Shown piece after piece: positions 20,476 through 28,831 of a stretch of DNA of 64,000 nt. The notes beneath the pieces were generated by a model, which saw only the letters and a list, made by a program, of their open reading frames with translations, did no database searches and had not been told where the DNA came from. A program made the position numbers and the translations under genes. Within the stretch, counting starts at the first letter, position 1; each line of letters opens with the position of its first letter. Origin of the DNA: Neoroseomonas marina (GTDB lineage: Bacteria > Pseudomonadota > Alphaproteobacteria > Acetobacterales > Acetobacteraceae). The stretch is taken from the NCBI RefSeq assembly GCF_012927745.1, contig NZ_JABBKX010000002.1:124001-188000 (forward strand), in the 5' to 3' direction.

Positions 20476-21150
20476 ATGCCACGCCTGATGTCCACCCTCG
20501 CCCTCGCCGGCCTGCTGCGCGAAGCGGCCCCTGCCCTCGATGCCGCGCTCGGCGGCCGCGTGCAGGTGGACCTCGCGCCCACCAGGACGCTCGAGGCCCG
20601 CATCCGCGCCGGCGAACGCGCCGACGCCGCGATCCTGACCGCCGAGGCGATCGCCGCCCTCTCCGCCGAGAACATCCTCGACGGCCTCACGGCGCGCCCG
20701 CTCGCGCATTCGCGCGTCGGCCTCGCGGTGAAGTCCGGCGCGCCGCACCCTGACATCTCGACCGTCGACGCGCTGCGCCGCCTGCTGCTCGACGTGCCGA
20801 CCCTCTGCTATTCCCGCGCCGGGGCGAGCGGCATCTTCTTCGCCGGGCTGATCGAACGTCTCGGCATCGCCGCCGAGGTCAACGCCAAGGCCATCGTCAT
20901 CCCGCAGGGCTTCACCGCGGAGAAACTCGTCAGCGGCGAGGCCGCCATCGCCTTCCAGCAGATCAGCGAACTGATGGAAGTCCCGGGCATCGAGGTCGTC
21001 GGGCCTCTGCCGGACGGCGCCCAGACGGTCGCGGTCTTCTCGGGCGCCGTCTTCGCCGGGGCCGCGGACGGCCCCGCGCTGCTCGACGCGGTCGCGCGGC
21101 TCTGCGCGCCCGCGGCGCTGGTCGCGAAAGGCCTCGACGCGCCCGGCTGA
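20476..21150 (+). CDS. ModA-like substrate-binding protein without signal peptide
   Basis: Periplasmic-binding-protein-like fold of the molybdate/ModA type (SBP_bac_11): the VGLAVKSG, CYSRAGASGIFFAGLIERLGI and SGEAAIAFQQISEL segments match the family. Length is 224 residues against about 230-260 for secreted homologues. The N terminus MPRLMSTLALAGLLREAAPALDAALG is not a credible signal peptide; it looks like the first helix of the domain. No modBC genes are nearby. It may be a cytoplasmic ligand-binding protein, or a longer start could have been missed. Confidence 0.8.
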   Translation: MPRLMSTLALAGLLREAAPALDAALGGRVQVDLAPTRTLEARIRAGERADAAILTAEAIAALSAENILDGLTARPLAHSRVGLAVKSGAPHPDISTVDALRRLLLDVPTLCYSRAGASGIFFAGLIERLGIAAEVNAKAIVIPQGFTAEKLVSGEAAIAFQQISELMEVPGIEVVGPLPDGAQTVAVFSGAVFAGAADGPALLDAVARLCAPAALVAKGLDAPG

Positions 21151-21164
21151 TCCGGACGGTCCGC

Positions 21165-22397
21165 CTAGGGCAGGTTCAGCATCACCCTGTGCGCGGCGCC
21201 CGGCGTCCCCTGCGGCAGCCGCGGCCGCAGCTTCGCCGACAGCACATGCACCCCCGGATGCCCCTTCACCTCGGGCAATTCCGCGCTCGCTTCCGCCAGC
21301 GGCCCATCCTCGTCGCAGAACTGCGCCAGCCAGTCGTTCAGCGCCCGCGCCGACGCCTGCGCCCCGCGCCCGCGATGCAGTTCCCGCTGCCCGCGCAGCG
21401 CCAGCGCATGCAGGAAGCGCCCGACCCCGAGCACCCAGGGCAGCCGCGCCGCCAACGCCGCATCGGACGTCGCGCCGGACGCATGAAAGCGCGGCGGCTT
21501 GTGCAGCGTCGGCGCCAGCAGCACCGCGGCGCGCTCCGCCCCGCGCGGCACCAGCAGCGTCAGGCCGAGCAGCCCGAACGCCACCTCCTGCCCGTCCGCC
21601 GGGTCGCATTCCGTCGGCACGCCGCCCATCGCCGGCAGCCCGGATTCCGTGCCGTGCTCGCGCCCCTCCATCGCCGCCGCCCAGCCCTCGCGCCGGAAGG
21701 CGTCGGCGATGCGGGATGCCAGCACCCAGCCGCCGCCCACCCAGCGCGGCGCGCCTTCGCCGCCGCGCGCCAGCACGCGCGGCCCGACGAGCGCGAGGAA
21801 CCGTGCGTCCTCGCTCTCCCGCAGCGCGCGCCAGGCGATGTGCCTCGGCCCCTCATGCACCCGCGCGATGTCCTTCTTCGCCGGCAGCGCCGACCACTCC
21901 GGCAGGTCGAGCAGCCCCGGCGCGGCATGCGCCACCACCGGCACGAAGGCCCCGGCACCCCCGGCCGCGAGGCCGCGCATCGCCTGCACCTCCTCCGGCT
22001 CCGCACCGAACTCGTAATCGGCCAGCAGCAGGGAGAACGGCTCCTCGCTCCCCATCCCCTCGTGCCACAGCAACGCGCACAGGTCGCTGTCCTCAGGGTC
22101 CTGCACCGCGCGCTGGTCGCGGACGATCTCGCGCTTCGTCGCCGGCAGGACCTTCACCACCACCGGCCCCTCGCCCGGCGCGAAGACCAGCCGCTGCACC
22201 GACCGCCACGCGGCCTCGAGCGCCACGAAGCGCGGATGGTTCAGGATCGCCGCCTGCATCAGCGCGATCATCGCCTCCACCTTCGCGAGCGCCTTCGCCT
22301 CCGACCCGCCGCCCACGGTGACCGCCGGGCGCTGCGCCTCGGTCGCGGCGAGCACGGCGGCCAGCGGATCCTCGGCGCTGTCCTCGGGGTCGGCCAT
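21165..22397 (-). CDS. isolated TssC/VipB-like contractile sheath protein
   Basis: Homologue of the type VI secretion sheath large subunit (TssC, EvpB/VipB). Recognisable blocks in order: HPRFVALEAAWRSVQRLV (54-71), EEPFSLLLADYEFG (118-131), the WRALRESEDARFLALVGPRVLAR block (189-211), WVLASRIADAFRREGW (224-239), and ARLPWVLGVGRFLHAL (317-332). At 410 residues it is shorter than usual TssC (about 490-500), mainly at the N terminus. GGAGG five bases before the ATG fixes the start. No other T6SS gene is in the window. It could be a sheath-derived protein of another function. Confidence 0.85.
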   Translation of the reverse strand: MADPEDSAEDPLAAVLAATEAQRPAVTVGGGSEAKALAKVEAMIALMQAAILNHPRFVALEAAWRSVQRLVFAPGEGPVVVKVLPATKREIVRDQRAVQDPEDSDLCALLWHEGMGSEEPFSLLLADYEFGAEPEEVQAMRGLAAGGAGAFVPVVAHAAPGLLDLPEWSALPAKKDIARVHEGPRHIAWRALRESEDARFLALVGPRVLARGGEGAPRWVGGGWVLASRIADAFRREGWAAAMEGREHGTESGLPAMGGVPTECDPADGQEVAFGLLGLTLLVPRGAERAAVLLAPTLHKPPRFHASGATSDAALAARLPWVLGVGRFLHALALRGQRELHRGRGAQASARALNDWLAQFCDEDGPLAEASAELPEVKGHPGVHVLSAKLRPRLPQGTPGAAHRVMLNLP

Positions 22398-22497
22398 GAT
22401 CACCTCCATCGTTCCGGCATGGCACGGTAGCGCCGGGCGCGGGACCTGTCGCCCGCCGGGTTGACGCGCCGCGCCGCGCGTCGACCTATGCGCGTGC

Positions 22498-23649
22498 TTG
22501 CGCCCCGACCTCGCCCTCCTGCCGCTCCTCGCCCTCGCCGGTTTCGCCGCGGGCGGCGGCATGCGCCTGATGGACCCGCTGCTGCCGCTGCTCGCGCAGG
22601 ATTTCGGCGTCGGCGTCCCCGCCGTCGCCCCCGTGGTCGCGGGCTTCACCCTGGCCTACGGCGCCGGGCAGCTGATCACCGGCCCGCTCGGCGACCGCTA
22701 CGGCAAGCTGCAGGTCGCCGCCGTCGCGCTGGTGCTCTACGGCCTCGGCCTCGCCGTCTCGACCCTGGCCTGGGACCTCTCCTCCATGATCGTGCTGCGC
22801 ACCGGCACGGGTCTCGTGGCGGGCGCGGTGATCCCGCTCGCCATGGCCTGGATCGGCGACGCCGTGCCCTATGAGGACCGCCAGGCGACGATCGGCCGCT
22901 TCCTCACCGGCATGGTGATGGCGCAGCTCCTGGTCGGCCCGGCCTCGGGCATCGTCGCGCAGTTCGCCGGCTGGCGGGCGTCCTTCCTGCTGCTTGCCGC
23001 GCTCGCACTGGTCGTGGGCGTGCTGCTGGTCCGCCGCACCGGCCGCGCGCCGCCGCCGGGGGCGGGCAGGGGCCTCGGCCTGATGCAGTACATCGTGCTG
23101 CTGCGCGCCCCGGCCGGCCGGCGCCTGATGGGCGCGGCAGCCCTCGACGGCGCGGCGCTGTTCGGCGGCGCCTTCCCCTTCGTCGGCTCCTTCCTGATCG
23201 AGCGCTTCGGCCTCTCGCCCGGCGCGGCGGGCCTCTGTGTCGCCGGCTTCGGCCTCGGCGCCTTCGTCTACACGCGCCTTGCCCGGCGCCTCGTCGCGCG
23301 GCTCGGCGAAAAGGGCCTGCTCGCCGCCGGCGGGGCGATGCTCGCCGCGGCCCTCCTCGGCACCTCGATGGCCTCTGCCTGGTGGGCCGTCGCGCTCCTG
23401 CAGGCCCCGCTGGGGATGGGCTTCTACATGTTCCACGGCGTGTTGCAGGCCCGCGCGACCGAGGCCCTGCCCGAATCCCGCGCCACCGCCGTCTCCGCCT
23501 TCGCCATGGCGCTCTTCCTCGGCCAGAGCGTCGGCGCCCTGGCCTTCGGCGCCGTGCTGCACGCCGCCGGCTACGGCGCGGTCTTCGCCGGCGCCGCGAC
23601 GGTCACCGCCGGCCTCGCCGCCTGGGTGGCGCGCGTCCCGGCGCGCTGA
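22498..23649 (+). CDS. MFS transporter
   Basis: Twelve-helix major facilitator permease of 383 residues, resembling sugar/drug efflux permeases of the arabinose-efflux (AraJ-like) type. The loop motif GDRYGKLQV follows helix 2. The first start compatible with helix 1 is a TTG at 22498; there is an in-frame stop at 22462, and the first in-frame ATG (22561) would cut helix 1. No Shine-Dalgarno is evident. The final 79 bases overlap, on the opposite strand, the end of the PIG-L-like gene. The substrate is unknown. Confidence 0.88.
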   Translation: MRPDLALLPLLALAGFAAGGGMRLMDPLLPLLAQDFGVGVPAVAPVVAGFTLAYGAGQLITGPLGDRYGKLQVAAVALVLYGLGLAVSTLAWDLSSMIVLRTGTGLVAGAVIPLAMAWIGDAVPYEDRQATIGRFLTGMVMAQLLVGPASGIVAQFAGWRASFLLLAALALVVGVLLVRRTGRAPPPGAGRGLGLMQYIVLLRAPAGRRLMGAAALDGAALFGGAFPFVGSFLIERFGLSPGAAGLCVAGFGLGAFVYTRLARRLVARLGEKGLLAAGGAMLAAALLGTSMASAWWAVALLQAPLGMGFYMFHGVLQARATEALPESRATAVSAFAMALFLGQSVGALAFGAVLHAAGYGAVFAGAATVTAGLAAWVARVPAR

Positions 23650-24344
23650 TCCCGCAGCGCCAGCGCGACCGGCCGGACATGGTCGGCGTAGCGGATCACC
23701 CGCCCATAGACGCCGGCCTGCGCCCGCTCGGCGCCGAAGCGCTCATAGGCCGGCAGCGGGTCCATCGCGGCCGGCCAACCGTGCGCGGCCGGCAGGATGC
23801 GTTCCTCCGCCAGCGCCTCCGGATCGGCCTTCAGCAGCGCCGCCGCCTCCGCCGCCAGCGGCGTATAGGCCGCGACCGCCGCCCGCTTGCGCGCGAGCGC
23901 CGCGGCATCCAGCCGCCAGGCCCGGCCGCCCCCCTGCGCCGCCGTCAGCGGATAGGTCAGCCGCGCTCCGCCCGTCACGGCGGCGACCGCATCGGCCAGC
24001 GCCGCCGCCAGGTCGTGCATCGGGTTGTAGCCCTCGACCGGGTCGGCCACGACCGGCGCCCCGGCCTGCGCCGCCGCCGCGATCGCCCCCGCCGCCGCGC
24101 GGAACGGCCCGAGGTCGCCGGCCAGGATCGCCGCATACCAGTCCCGGTCCGGCATCATCCCGAACACCGGCCCGCACGGCGCGCCGCAGCCCTCGGCGAG
24201 CGCCGCGGAATACCGCGTCCGCGCCGGCGCCACGCTGCCCGACCCGTCGGTCAGGATGCACAGCAGCGGCCGTTCGCGCTCCATCCAGCCATGCAGGCGG
24301 AGCTCGTGGCCCGGATGCGCGACGATGAGGAGGGGACGTGTCAT
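23571..24344 (-). CDS. PIG-L-like deacetylase family protein
   Basis: A 257-residue protein with the opening LLIVAHPGHELRLHGWM, a variant of the PIG-L/LmbE metal-binding AHPDDE motif in which DD is replaced by GH. This variant occurs in homologues within glycan clusters. Family members hydrolyse N-acetyl groups on sugars, but the altered motif makes that activity uncertain. The last about 26 residues are encoded antisense to the MFS gene and look non-conserved. It begins 12 bases from the divergent glycosyltransferase start, placing it in the glycan cluster. Confidence 0.75.
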   Translation of the reverse strand: MTRPLLIVAHPGHELRLHGWMERERPLLCILTDGSGSVAPARTRYSAALAEGCGAPCGPVFGMMPDRDWYAAILAGDLGPFRAAAGAIAAAAQAGAPVVADPVEGYNPMHDLAAALADAVAAVTGGARLTYPLTAAQGGGRAWRLDAAALARKRAAVAAYTPLAAEAAALLKADPEALAEERILPAAHGWPAAMDPLPAYERFGAERAQAGVYGRVIRYADHVRPVALALRDQRAGTRATQAARPAVTVAAPAKTAP

Positions 24345-24356
24345 GGTTCCCCGCCA

Positions 24357-25751
24357 ATGGCACATGCGCCCCGCGCCGCCCAGGGAGTCCCGCGCCTGCC
24401 CCGCACCATCCTGCTGACCAACATCACGTTGTCCGGCCGCAGCGGGACCGAAGTCGTGACCGAGCAGCTCGCCGACGGCCTGCGCCGCCGCGGGCACACG
24501 GTGCTGGTCTTCACCCCGCAGATCGGCCCGCTCGGGGACGCGATGCGCGCCCGCGGCCACCGCGTCGCCGACCGGCCCGGCGCGCTGCCGCGCCCGGACA
24601 TCATCCACGCCCACCACACCGGCCCGGCCATGGCGGCCCTCGCGGCCCATCCCGGCGTGCCGGGCGTCTTCGTCAGCCACGACGCCGCCGCGCCCTTCGA
24701 CGCCGCCCCGCCGCACCCGGGCATCCGCCGCGTCCTCGCGGTGGACGAACGCTGCCGCGCCCGGCTGGTGGATGACGGCCTGGCGCCCGCCGCGGTCGGC
24801 CTGCTGCCCAATGCGGTGGACCTCTCGCGCATCCCGCCCCGCACGCGCCCCCTGCCGCCGCGCCCCACCCGCGCCGTGGTGCTGACCAAGCACGACGCGC
24901 ACCTGCCCGCCATCCGTGCCGCCTGCGCCGCCGCCGGCATCGCGCTCGACGCCTATGGCAGCGGCCCCGGCCGCATGACCGAGGCGCCCGAGACCCTCTT
25001 CGCCGAGGCCGACCTGGTCTTCGCGACCGCCCGCTCCGCGCTCGAGGCCGCGGCGGCCGGCGCCGGCGTCGTGGTCTGCGACGCCCGCGGCTGCGCCGGC
25101 TTCCTCACCCGCGCGGCGGCCGAGGCCTGGCTGCCCTGGAACCTCGGCGCCGGCATCCTCGCCAAGCCGGCCGACCAGGCCGGGATCGCCGCCGCCATCG
25201 CCGCCTGGTCCGCGCCCGAGGCGGAGGCCGCCACCGCCCTGGTCCGCGCCCAACGCAGCCTCGACACGCTGCTGGACCGCATCGAGGCGCTGCACGAGGA
25301 GGTCCTGGCCGAATCCCTCGCGACCGACCCGGCCGCCGAGGCCGCCGCCACCGGCGCCTTCATCGCCGGCTGGGTGCCGAACTTCGACCGCAACGCGCCC
25401 TGGCACCGCCTCGCGCACGCGGTCGGCGGCCCGGCCGAGCCCAGGCCCTGGGACGCCCTGTCCGCCCAGCTTGCCGCCCTGGCCGAAGCCCAGCCCGCCC
25501 GGATGGCGGTGCTGCAGGCCGAGGCGACGGCGCTGCGCGCCGCCGTGGCGACCCTGCAGGCCGACATGGCCTCCCAGGCCGCGCGGACCGAGGCGCTGCT
25601 GCGTCGCGGCCCGTTGCGGCGGCTGCGGGACGACCTGGCCCATCTGTGGCGCGCGACGGTGCCGCTCGCCATCCGCGCGCCGCTCTGGCGATGGCGCGCG
25701 GGGCGGACCGCGGCGCCGGGCCAAGGCGGTTCCGGATCGGGCCCGCCCTGA
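24357..25751 (+). CDS. glycosyltransferase (GT4-like), paralogue 1
   Basis: GT-B-fold glycosyltransferase-like protein of 464 residues. The N-terminal half has ILLTNITLSGRSGTE and GHTVLVFTPQIGPLGDAM, then IIHAHHTGPAMAAL and VFVSHDAA. The sugar-nucleotide half has LLPNAVDLSRI and ADLVFATARSALEAAAAG, the counterpart of the GT4 E-x7-E region. A C-terminal Ala-rich coiled coil (about 365-425) and a basic tail may bind partners or membrane. It is clearly paralogous to the gene at 25785-27182, with which it is convergent. Donor and acceptor are unknown. Confidence 0.83.
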   Translation: MAHAPRAAQGVPRLPRTILLTNITLSGRSGTEVVTEQLADGLRRRGHTVLVFTPQIGPLGDAMRARGHRVADRPGALPRPDIIHAHHTGPAMAALAAHPGVPGVFVSHDAAAPFDAAPPHPGIRRVLAVDERCRARLVDDGLAPAAVGLLPNAVDLSRIPPRTRPLPPRPTRAVVLTKHDAHLPAIRAACAAAGIALDAYGSGPGRMTEAPETLFAEADLVFATARSALEAAAAGAGVVVCDARGCAGFLTRAAAEAWLPWNLGAGILAKPADQAGIAAAIAAWSAPEAEAATALVRAQRSLDTLLDRIEALHEEVLAESLATDPAAEAAATGAFIAGWVPNFDRNAPWHRLAHAVGGPAEPRPWDALSAQLAALAEAQPARMAVLQAEATALRAAVATLQADMASQAARTEALLRRGPLRRLRDDLAHLWRATVPLAIRAPLWRWRAGRTAAPGQGGSGSGPP

Positions 25752-25784
25752 GCGCGACGCGCCGCAGGCGCGCGCAACCCTGCG

Positions 25785-27182
25785 TCAGGCCCGGGACGGC
25801 GCCGATGCCGGGCAGTCGGGCGCCGCCATGCGGACCGCCGGACTGCGCCCGCGGCGCCCGAACCAGGCGGCCACGCCGCGCAGCGGCGCCGTCATCCGCC
25901 AGGAGGTCGAGGCATAGGTCGCCGCCTGCAGGGCCTCGAGCGCCGCGATACGGTCCCGGAGGGCCGTCATCTGGCCTTCCAGCGCCACGCGTTCCCCGCT
26001 CTCGGCCCAGTCGGCCACCTGCGGCTCCGGCGGCTCCGCCGCCGGGACCAGCTCGTCCTCGTCATAGGGCTGCCGCGCCGCCGCCAGCGCGGTCAGCGAC
26101 GGCGGCAGCGCCTCGGGCGCGAAGTGGCGCGCCAGCACGCGCCAGCGGTCCCAGGCGAAGTTCGGGACATGGCTCTCGAGGAAGCTCGCGATCGCCTGCC
26201 CATGCCCCGCATTGGGCGCCGCCGCCGCGCGGATGTCGGCATAGATGCCGAGCAGCCGTTCCCCCTGGCTGTCCAGGCCGCAGCGCCGCCGCACGCGCCG
26301 CGCGACCTCGGCGGCGCCTGCCGGGTCATAGGCGGCGATCGCCGCCGCCAGGGATCGCACGGAGGCCCGGCGCGCGAGCAGATGGATCCCCCAGTTGTAG
26401 TCGATGACCCGGTCGACATCCTCGGGGCGGATCGTCCCATGCAATCCGCGCCCTTCCGTCAGCACCACCGCGCAGCCGGTCGCCGCGGCCTCCAGGGCGC
26501 TGCGGCCCGAGGCGAAGACGATGTCGGCATCCCGGTAGAGCGACGGCAGGTCGTCCGAGACGCGCCCCGTCGCCGGCCCCACCTCCTCGAGCTCCAGGCC
26601 AGCGCCGGCGCAGGCCTCCCGCACCATGGCGGCGTGCGACCCGTGCTTCGCGACCAGCACGGCCCGCCGGGGCGCGGCCGGCAGGGGCGGACGGCGGGCG
26701 AAGCGGTCCAGGTCGACGGCGTTGTACAACCGCTCGATCCGCGACCCCGGGATCGTCGGCGACGACCAGCGGGGCGCCACCAGGGAGGAGACGGCGAAGT
26801 ACCGGCGGATGCCCGGATGGTCGGGCGGCCGGTCGAATTCGGCTTCGACGCTGTGGCTGACGAAGATGGCCGGGGCCGAGGGGAAGGCGGCGAGCGCCGT
26901 CATGGTCGGGCCGGCATGGTGGCCGTGGATCACGTCCGGCGGCACCTCGATCGCCGCGATGCGATCGAAGACATGGTGCCCGCGCGACCGCATCGCCTCG
27001 CCCAGGGGCCCGATCAGCGGCGCATAGACGATCGGCGTATGGCCGCGCTGCCGGAACCACTCGGCGAGCTGTTCGACGAAGATCTCGGTCCCGCTGCGGC
27101 CCGCCAGAACCAGATTGGTCAGCAGAATTCTCAATCCGCCCGACCGATCCGCAGCCATGTCGGCATCGAGAGTCCGCAACAT
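25785..27182 (-). CDS. glycosyltransferase (GT4-like), paralogue 2
   Basis: 465-residue paralogue of the 24357-25751 product. The same blocks occur in the same order: ILLTNLVLAGRSGTE, GHTPIVYAPLIGPLGEAM, VIHGHHAGPTMTAL, IFVSHSVEAEF, YNAVDLDRF and ADIVFASGRSALEAAATG. The C-terminal coiled coil and TSWRMTAPLRG tail are typical of proteins that follow GT domains in polysaccharide clusters. A start at the second Met (residue 9) is possible. Only 33 bases separate its stop from that of paralogue 1. A role in making a surface glycan is inferred. Confidence 0.83.
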   Translation of the reverse strand: MLRTLDADMAADRSGGLRILLTNLVLAGRSGTEIFVEQLAEWFRQRGHTPIVYAPLIGPLGEAMRSRGHHVFDRIAAIEVPPDVIHGHHAGPTMTALAAFPSAPAIFVSHSVEAEFDRPPDHPGIRRYFAVSSLVAPRWSSPTIPGSRIERLYNAVDLDRFARRPPLPAAPRRAVLVAKHGSHAAMVREACAGAGLELEEVGPATGRVSDDLPSLYRDADIVFASGRSALEAAATGCAVVLTEGRGLHGTIRPEDVDRVIDYNWGIHLLARRASVRSLAAAIAAYDPAGAAEVARRVRRRCGLDSQGERLLGIYADIRAAAAPNAGHGQAIASFLESHVPNFAWDRWRVLARHFAPEALPPSLTALAAARQPYDEDELVPAAEPPEPQVADWAESGERVALEGQMTALRDRIAALEALQAATYASTSWRMTAPLRGVAAWFGRRGRSPAVRMAAPDCPASAPSRA

Positions 27183-27342
27183 GACCGTATTGTTATCAAG
27201 AGTTCAGATCATGACAACCATTGCGCGATTCGACGCCTGTGATCTGGCGTACGACGCGCTTTGCCGCCGTGCATACACCCCGTCCCGCGGCCGATGGCCC
27301 ACGGGCACGTGCCGACGCGCCCGGGATAGCGGCGCGCGGTGC

Positions 27343-27561
27343 TCAGCCGGCGTCTTCCTCCTCGACCATGGCCGCCTTCAGCTGCTCGGTGCTGATGAGG
27401 AGGATCTTCCGGCTGTCGAGGATCTGCGGCGCCTGGTGCTGGAGCGTCTCCCAGCGTTCCTCCACCGCATCGAAGGCCGCGTCCAGATCCGGGAAGGTTT
27501 CGGTCTCGGGGGCGGCGCCGGAGGCGCGCCAGCGCAGGTGGACGGGGCCTTGGATGCTCAT
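27343..27561 (-). CDS. small conserved-looking hypothetical protein
   Basis: A 72-residue acidic protein beginning MSIQGPVHLRWRASG, with a helix-rich middle (FPDLDAAFDAVEERWETLQ) and an Asp/Glu tail. No family recognised. The start is supported by AGGACC three bases upstream of the ATG. It sits alone between glycosyltransferase genes of the glycan cluster. Codon use is like that of its neighbours, which supports a real gene, but a function cannot be given. Confidence 0.6.
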   Translation of the reverse strand: MSIQGPVHLRWRASGAAPETETFPDLDAAFDAVEERWETLQHQAPQILDSRKILLISTEQLKAAMVEEEDAG

Positions 27562-27660
27562 GATGGTCCTGCCGGGATCTTGATCGGCCCTAGGGATATG
27601 CGCTTCGCCGGCGCGGGACAACTTGCCCAGGATGCCCGCCGCGGGCGATAAGGAGGCACT

Positions 27661-27717
27661 ATGTGCATGGCCACTGGCACGCCGGCGCAGCCCAGGTCAG
27701 GCCGGACGCGTGACTGA
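27661..27717 (+). CDS. possible leader peptide ORF (18 codons) before a glycosyltransferase
   Basis: An ATG at 27661 lies four bases after a near-perfect Shine-Dalgarno (AAGGAGG, 27650-27656) and opens an 18-codon frame ending in TGA at 27717. That frame overlaps the likely GTG start (27710) of the next gene by eight bases. The downstream GTG has no good Shine-Dalgarno of its own, so its translation may depend on this leader (translational coupling). The peptide (MCMATGTPAQPRSGRTRD) shows no known attenuator pattern. Confidence 0.45.
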   Translation: MCMATGTPAQPRSGRTRD

Positions 27718-28831
27718 CCCCCTGCGCATCGCGCATCTGACGCCCACCTACTTTTCCGATGCCTCGGTCATCGGCGGCGGCGAACGCTACGTCGACAACC
27801 TGGTGCGCGCCCTGGCGACGGCCGGCGGCTTCGTGCAGGAGGTCGTCTCCCTCGGCAGCGCCGCCGCGACGCGCGGCATGGACCAGGCGACGCTGCGCGT
27901 CCTGGCCAACGACGCCCCGGAGGCCGGCGCCATGGCGGGCGTCGCCGCATCGCTGCGCGACGCCGTGCACGACTACGACCTCGTGCATGTCCACCAGTCG
28001 CTGACCACCTTCGGAGCCTACTGCACCGCCCTCGCACGATCGGCCGGCGTCCCGGCGATCGGCACCGACCTCGGCGGCGGCGCGGACGAGCTGATGCTCC
28101 GCCGCGGCGGGATCGAGCTGCTGGACGGCGTGATCTCCATCTCGGCCTTCGCGCACCGCCTGCTCGGCGGCGCCTTCACTGGGCCCTCCGACGTGCTGAT
28201 CGGCCCCGTCGATACCGACGCCTTCACGCCCGACCCCACGGTGGAACGGGACCCGCGCCTGGTTCTCTGCGTCGGGCGGATCCTGCCGCACAAGGGCGTC
28301 GACCGGATCATCGCGGCGCTGCCGCCCTCGCTCCGCCTCGTCGTGATCGGCCGCGTCTACGACGCCGACTACCACGCCCTGCTCCGCGATCGGGCGCAGG
28401 GGCGCGACGTGCACTTCGTGCACGACGCCGACGATGCCGCGCTGCTCGACCATTACCGGCGCGCGTCGGTCCTGGTGCAGGCCTCGACCGCCCGGGACGT
28501 CTACGGACGCATGATCGAGAAGCCCGAGCTCATGGGCCTCACGACGCTCGAGGCCATGGCCTGCGGCCTGCCGGCGATCGTCTCGGACGCCGGATCGCTG
28601 CCCGAGCTCGTCCCGGACCCGCGCTTCGGACGCGTCTTCTCGACGACGGACGACCTCGCGGCCCTTCTCGGGGACCTCGCCGCGGGCCGGTGGCCGGCGC
28701 CGGGCGCCGCCGGGCTCGCCCGACACCACGTCGTCGCGCACCACGGCATGGCCGCGATCGGCCGGCGGCTCGCCGCCTTCTACCGCGCCGTCCACGCGGC
28801 GCCGCGCTGGGGCCGGCCATGCGCATCCTGA
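27710..28831 (+). CDS. glycosyltransferase family 4 (GT1-type) protein
   Basis: GT-B glycosyltransferase of 373 residues. The N-terminal acceptor half has TPTYFSDASVIGGGERYVDNL, the classic GGxERxV loop. The C-terminal Glycos_transf_1 half has LCVGRILPHKGVDRII and the donor-binding EKPELMGLTTLEAMACGLP, including an E-x7-E motif. The GTG start is inferred; an in-frame ATG at 27632 would add 26 residues that look unrelated to the family. It is followed by another glycosyltransferase gene overlapping by 13 bases, so they are cotranscribed. Confidence 0.88.
   Translation: MTDPLRIAHLTPTYFSDASVIGGGERYVDNLVRALATAGGFVQEVVSLGSAAATRGMDQATLRVLANDAPEAGAMAGVAASLRDAVHDYDLVHVHQSLTTFGAYCTALARSAGVPAIGTDLGGGADELMLRRGGIELLDGVISISAFAHRLLGGAFTGPSDVLIGPVDTDAFTPDPTVERDPRLVLCVGRILPHKGVDRIIAALPPSLRLVVIGRVYDADYHALLRDRAQGRDVHFVHDADDAALLDHYRRASVLVQASTARDVYGRMIEKPELMGLTTLEAMACGLPAIVSDAGSLPELVPDPRFGRVFSTTDDLAALLGDLAAGRWPAPGAAGLARHHVVAHHGMAAIGRRLAAFYRAVHAAPRWGRPCAS

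Noticed and set aside
21165..22397. A complete T6SS locus around the TssC-like gene
   Set aside because: Checked the neighbouring genes on both sides (MFS, ModA-like, M3 peptidase, glycan genes); none is a T6SS component.
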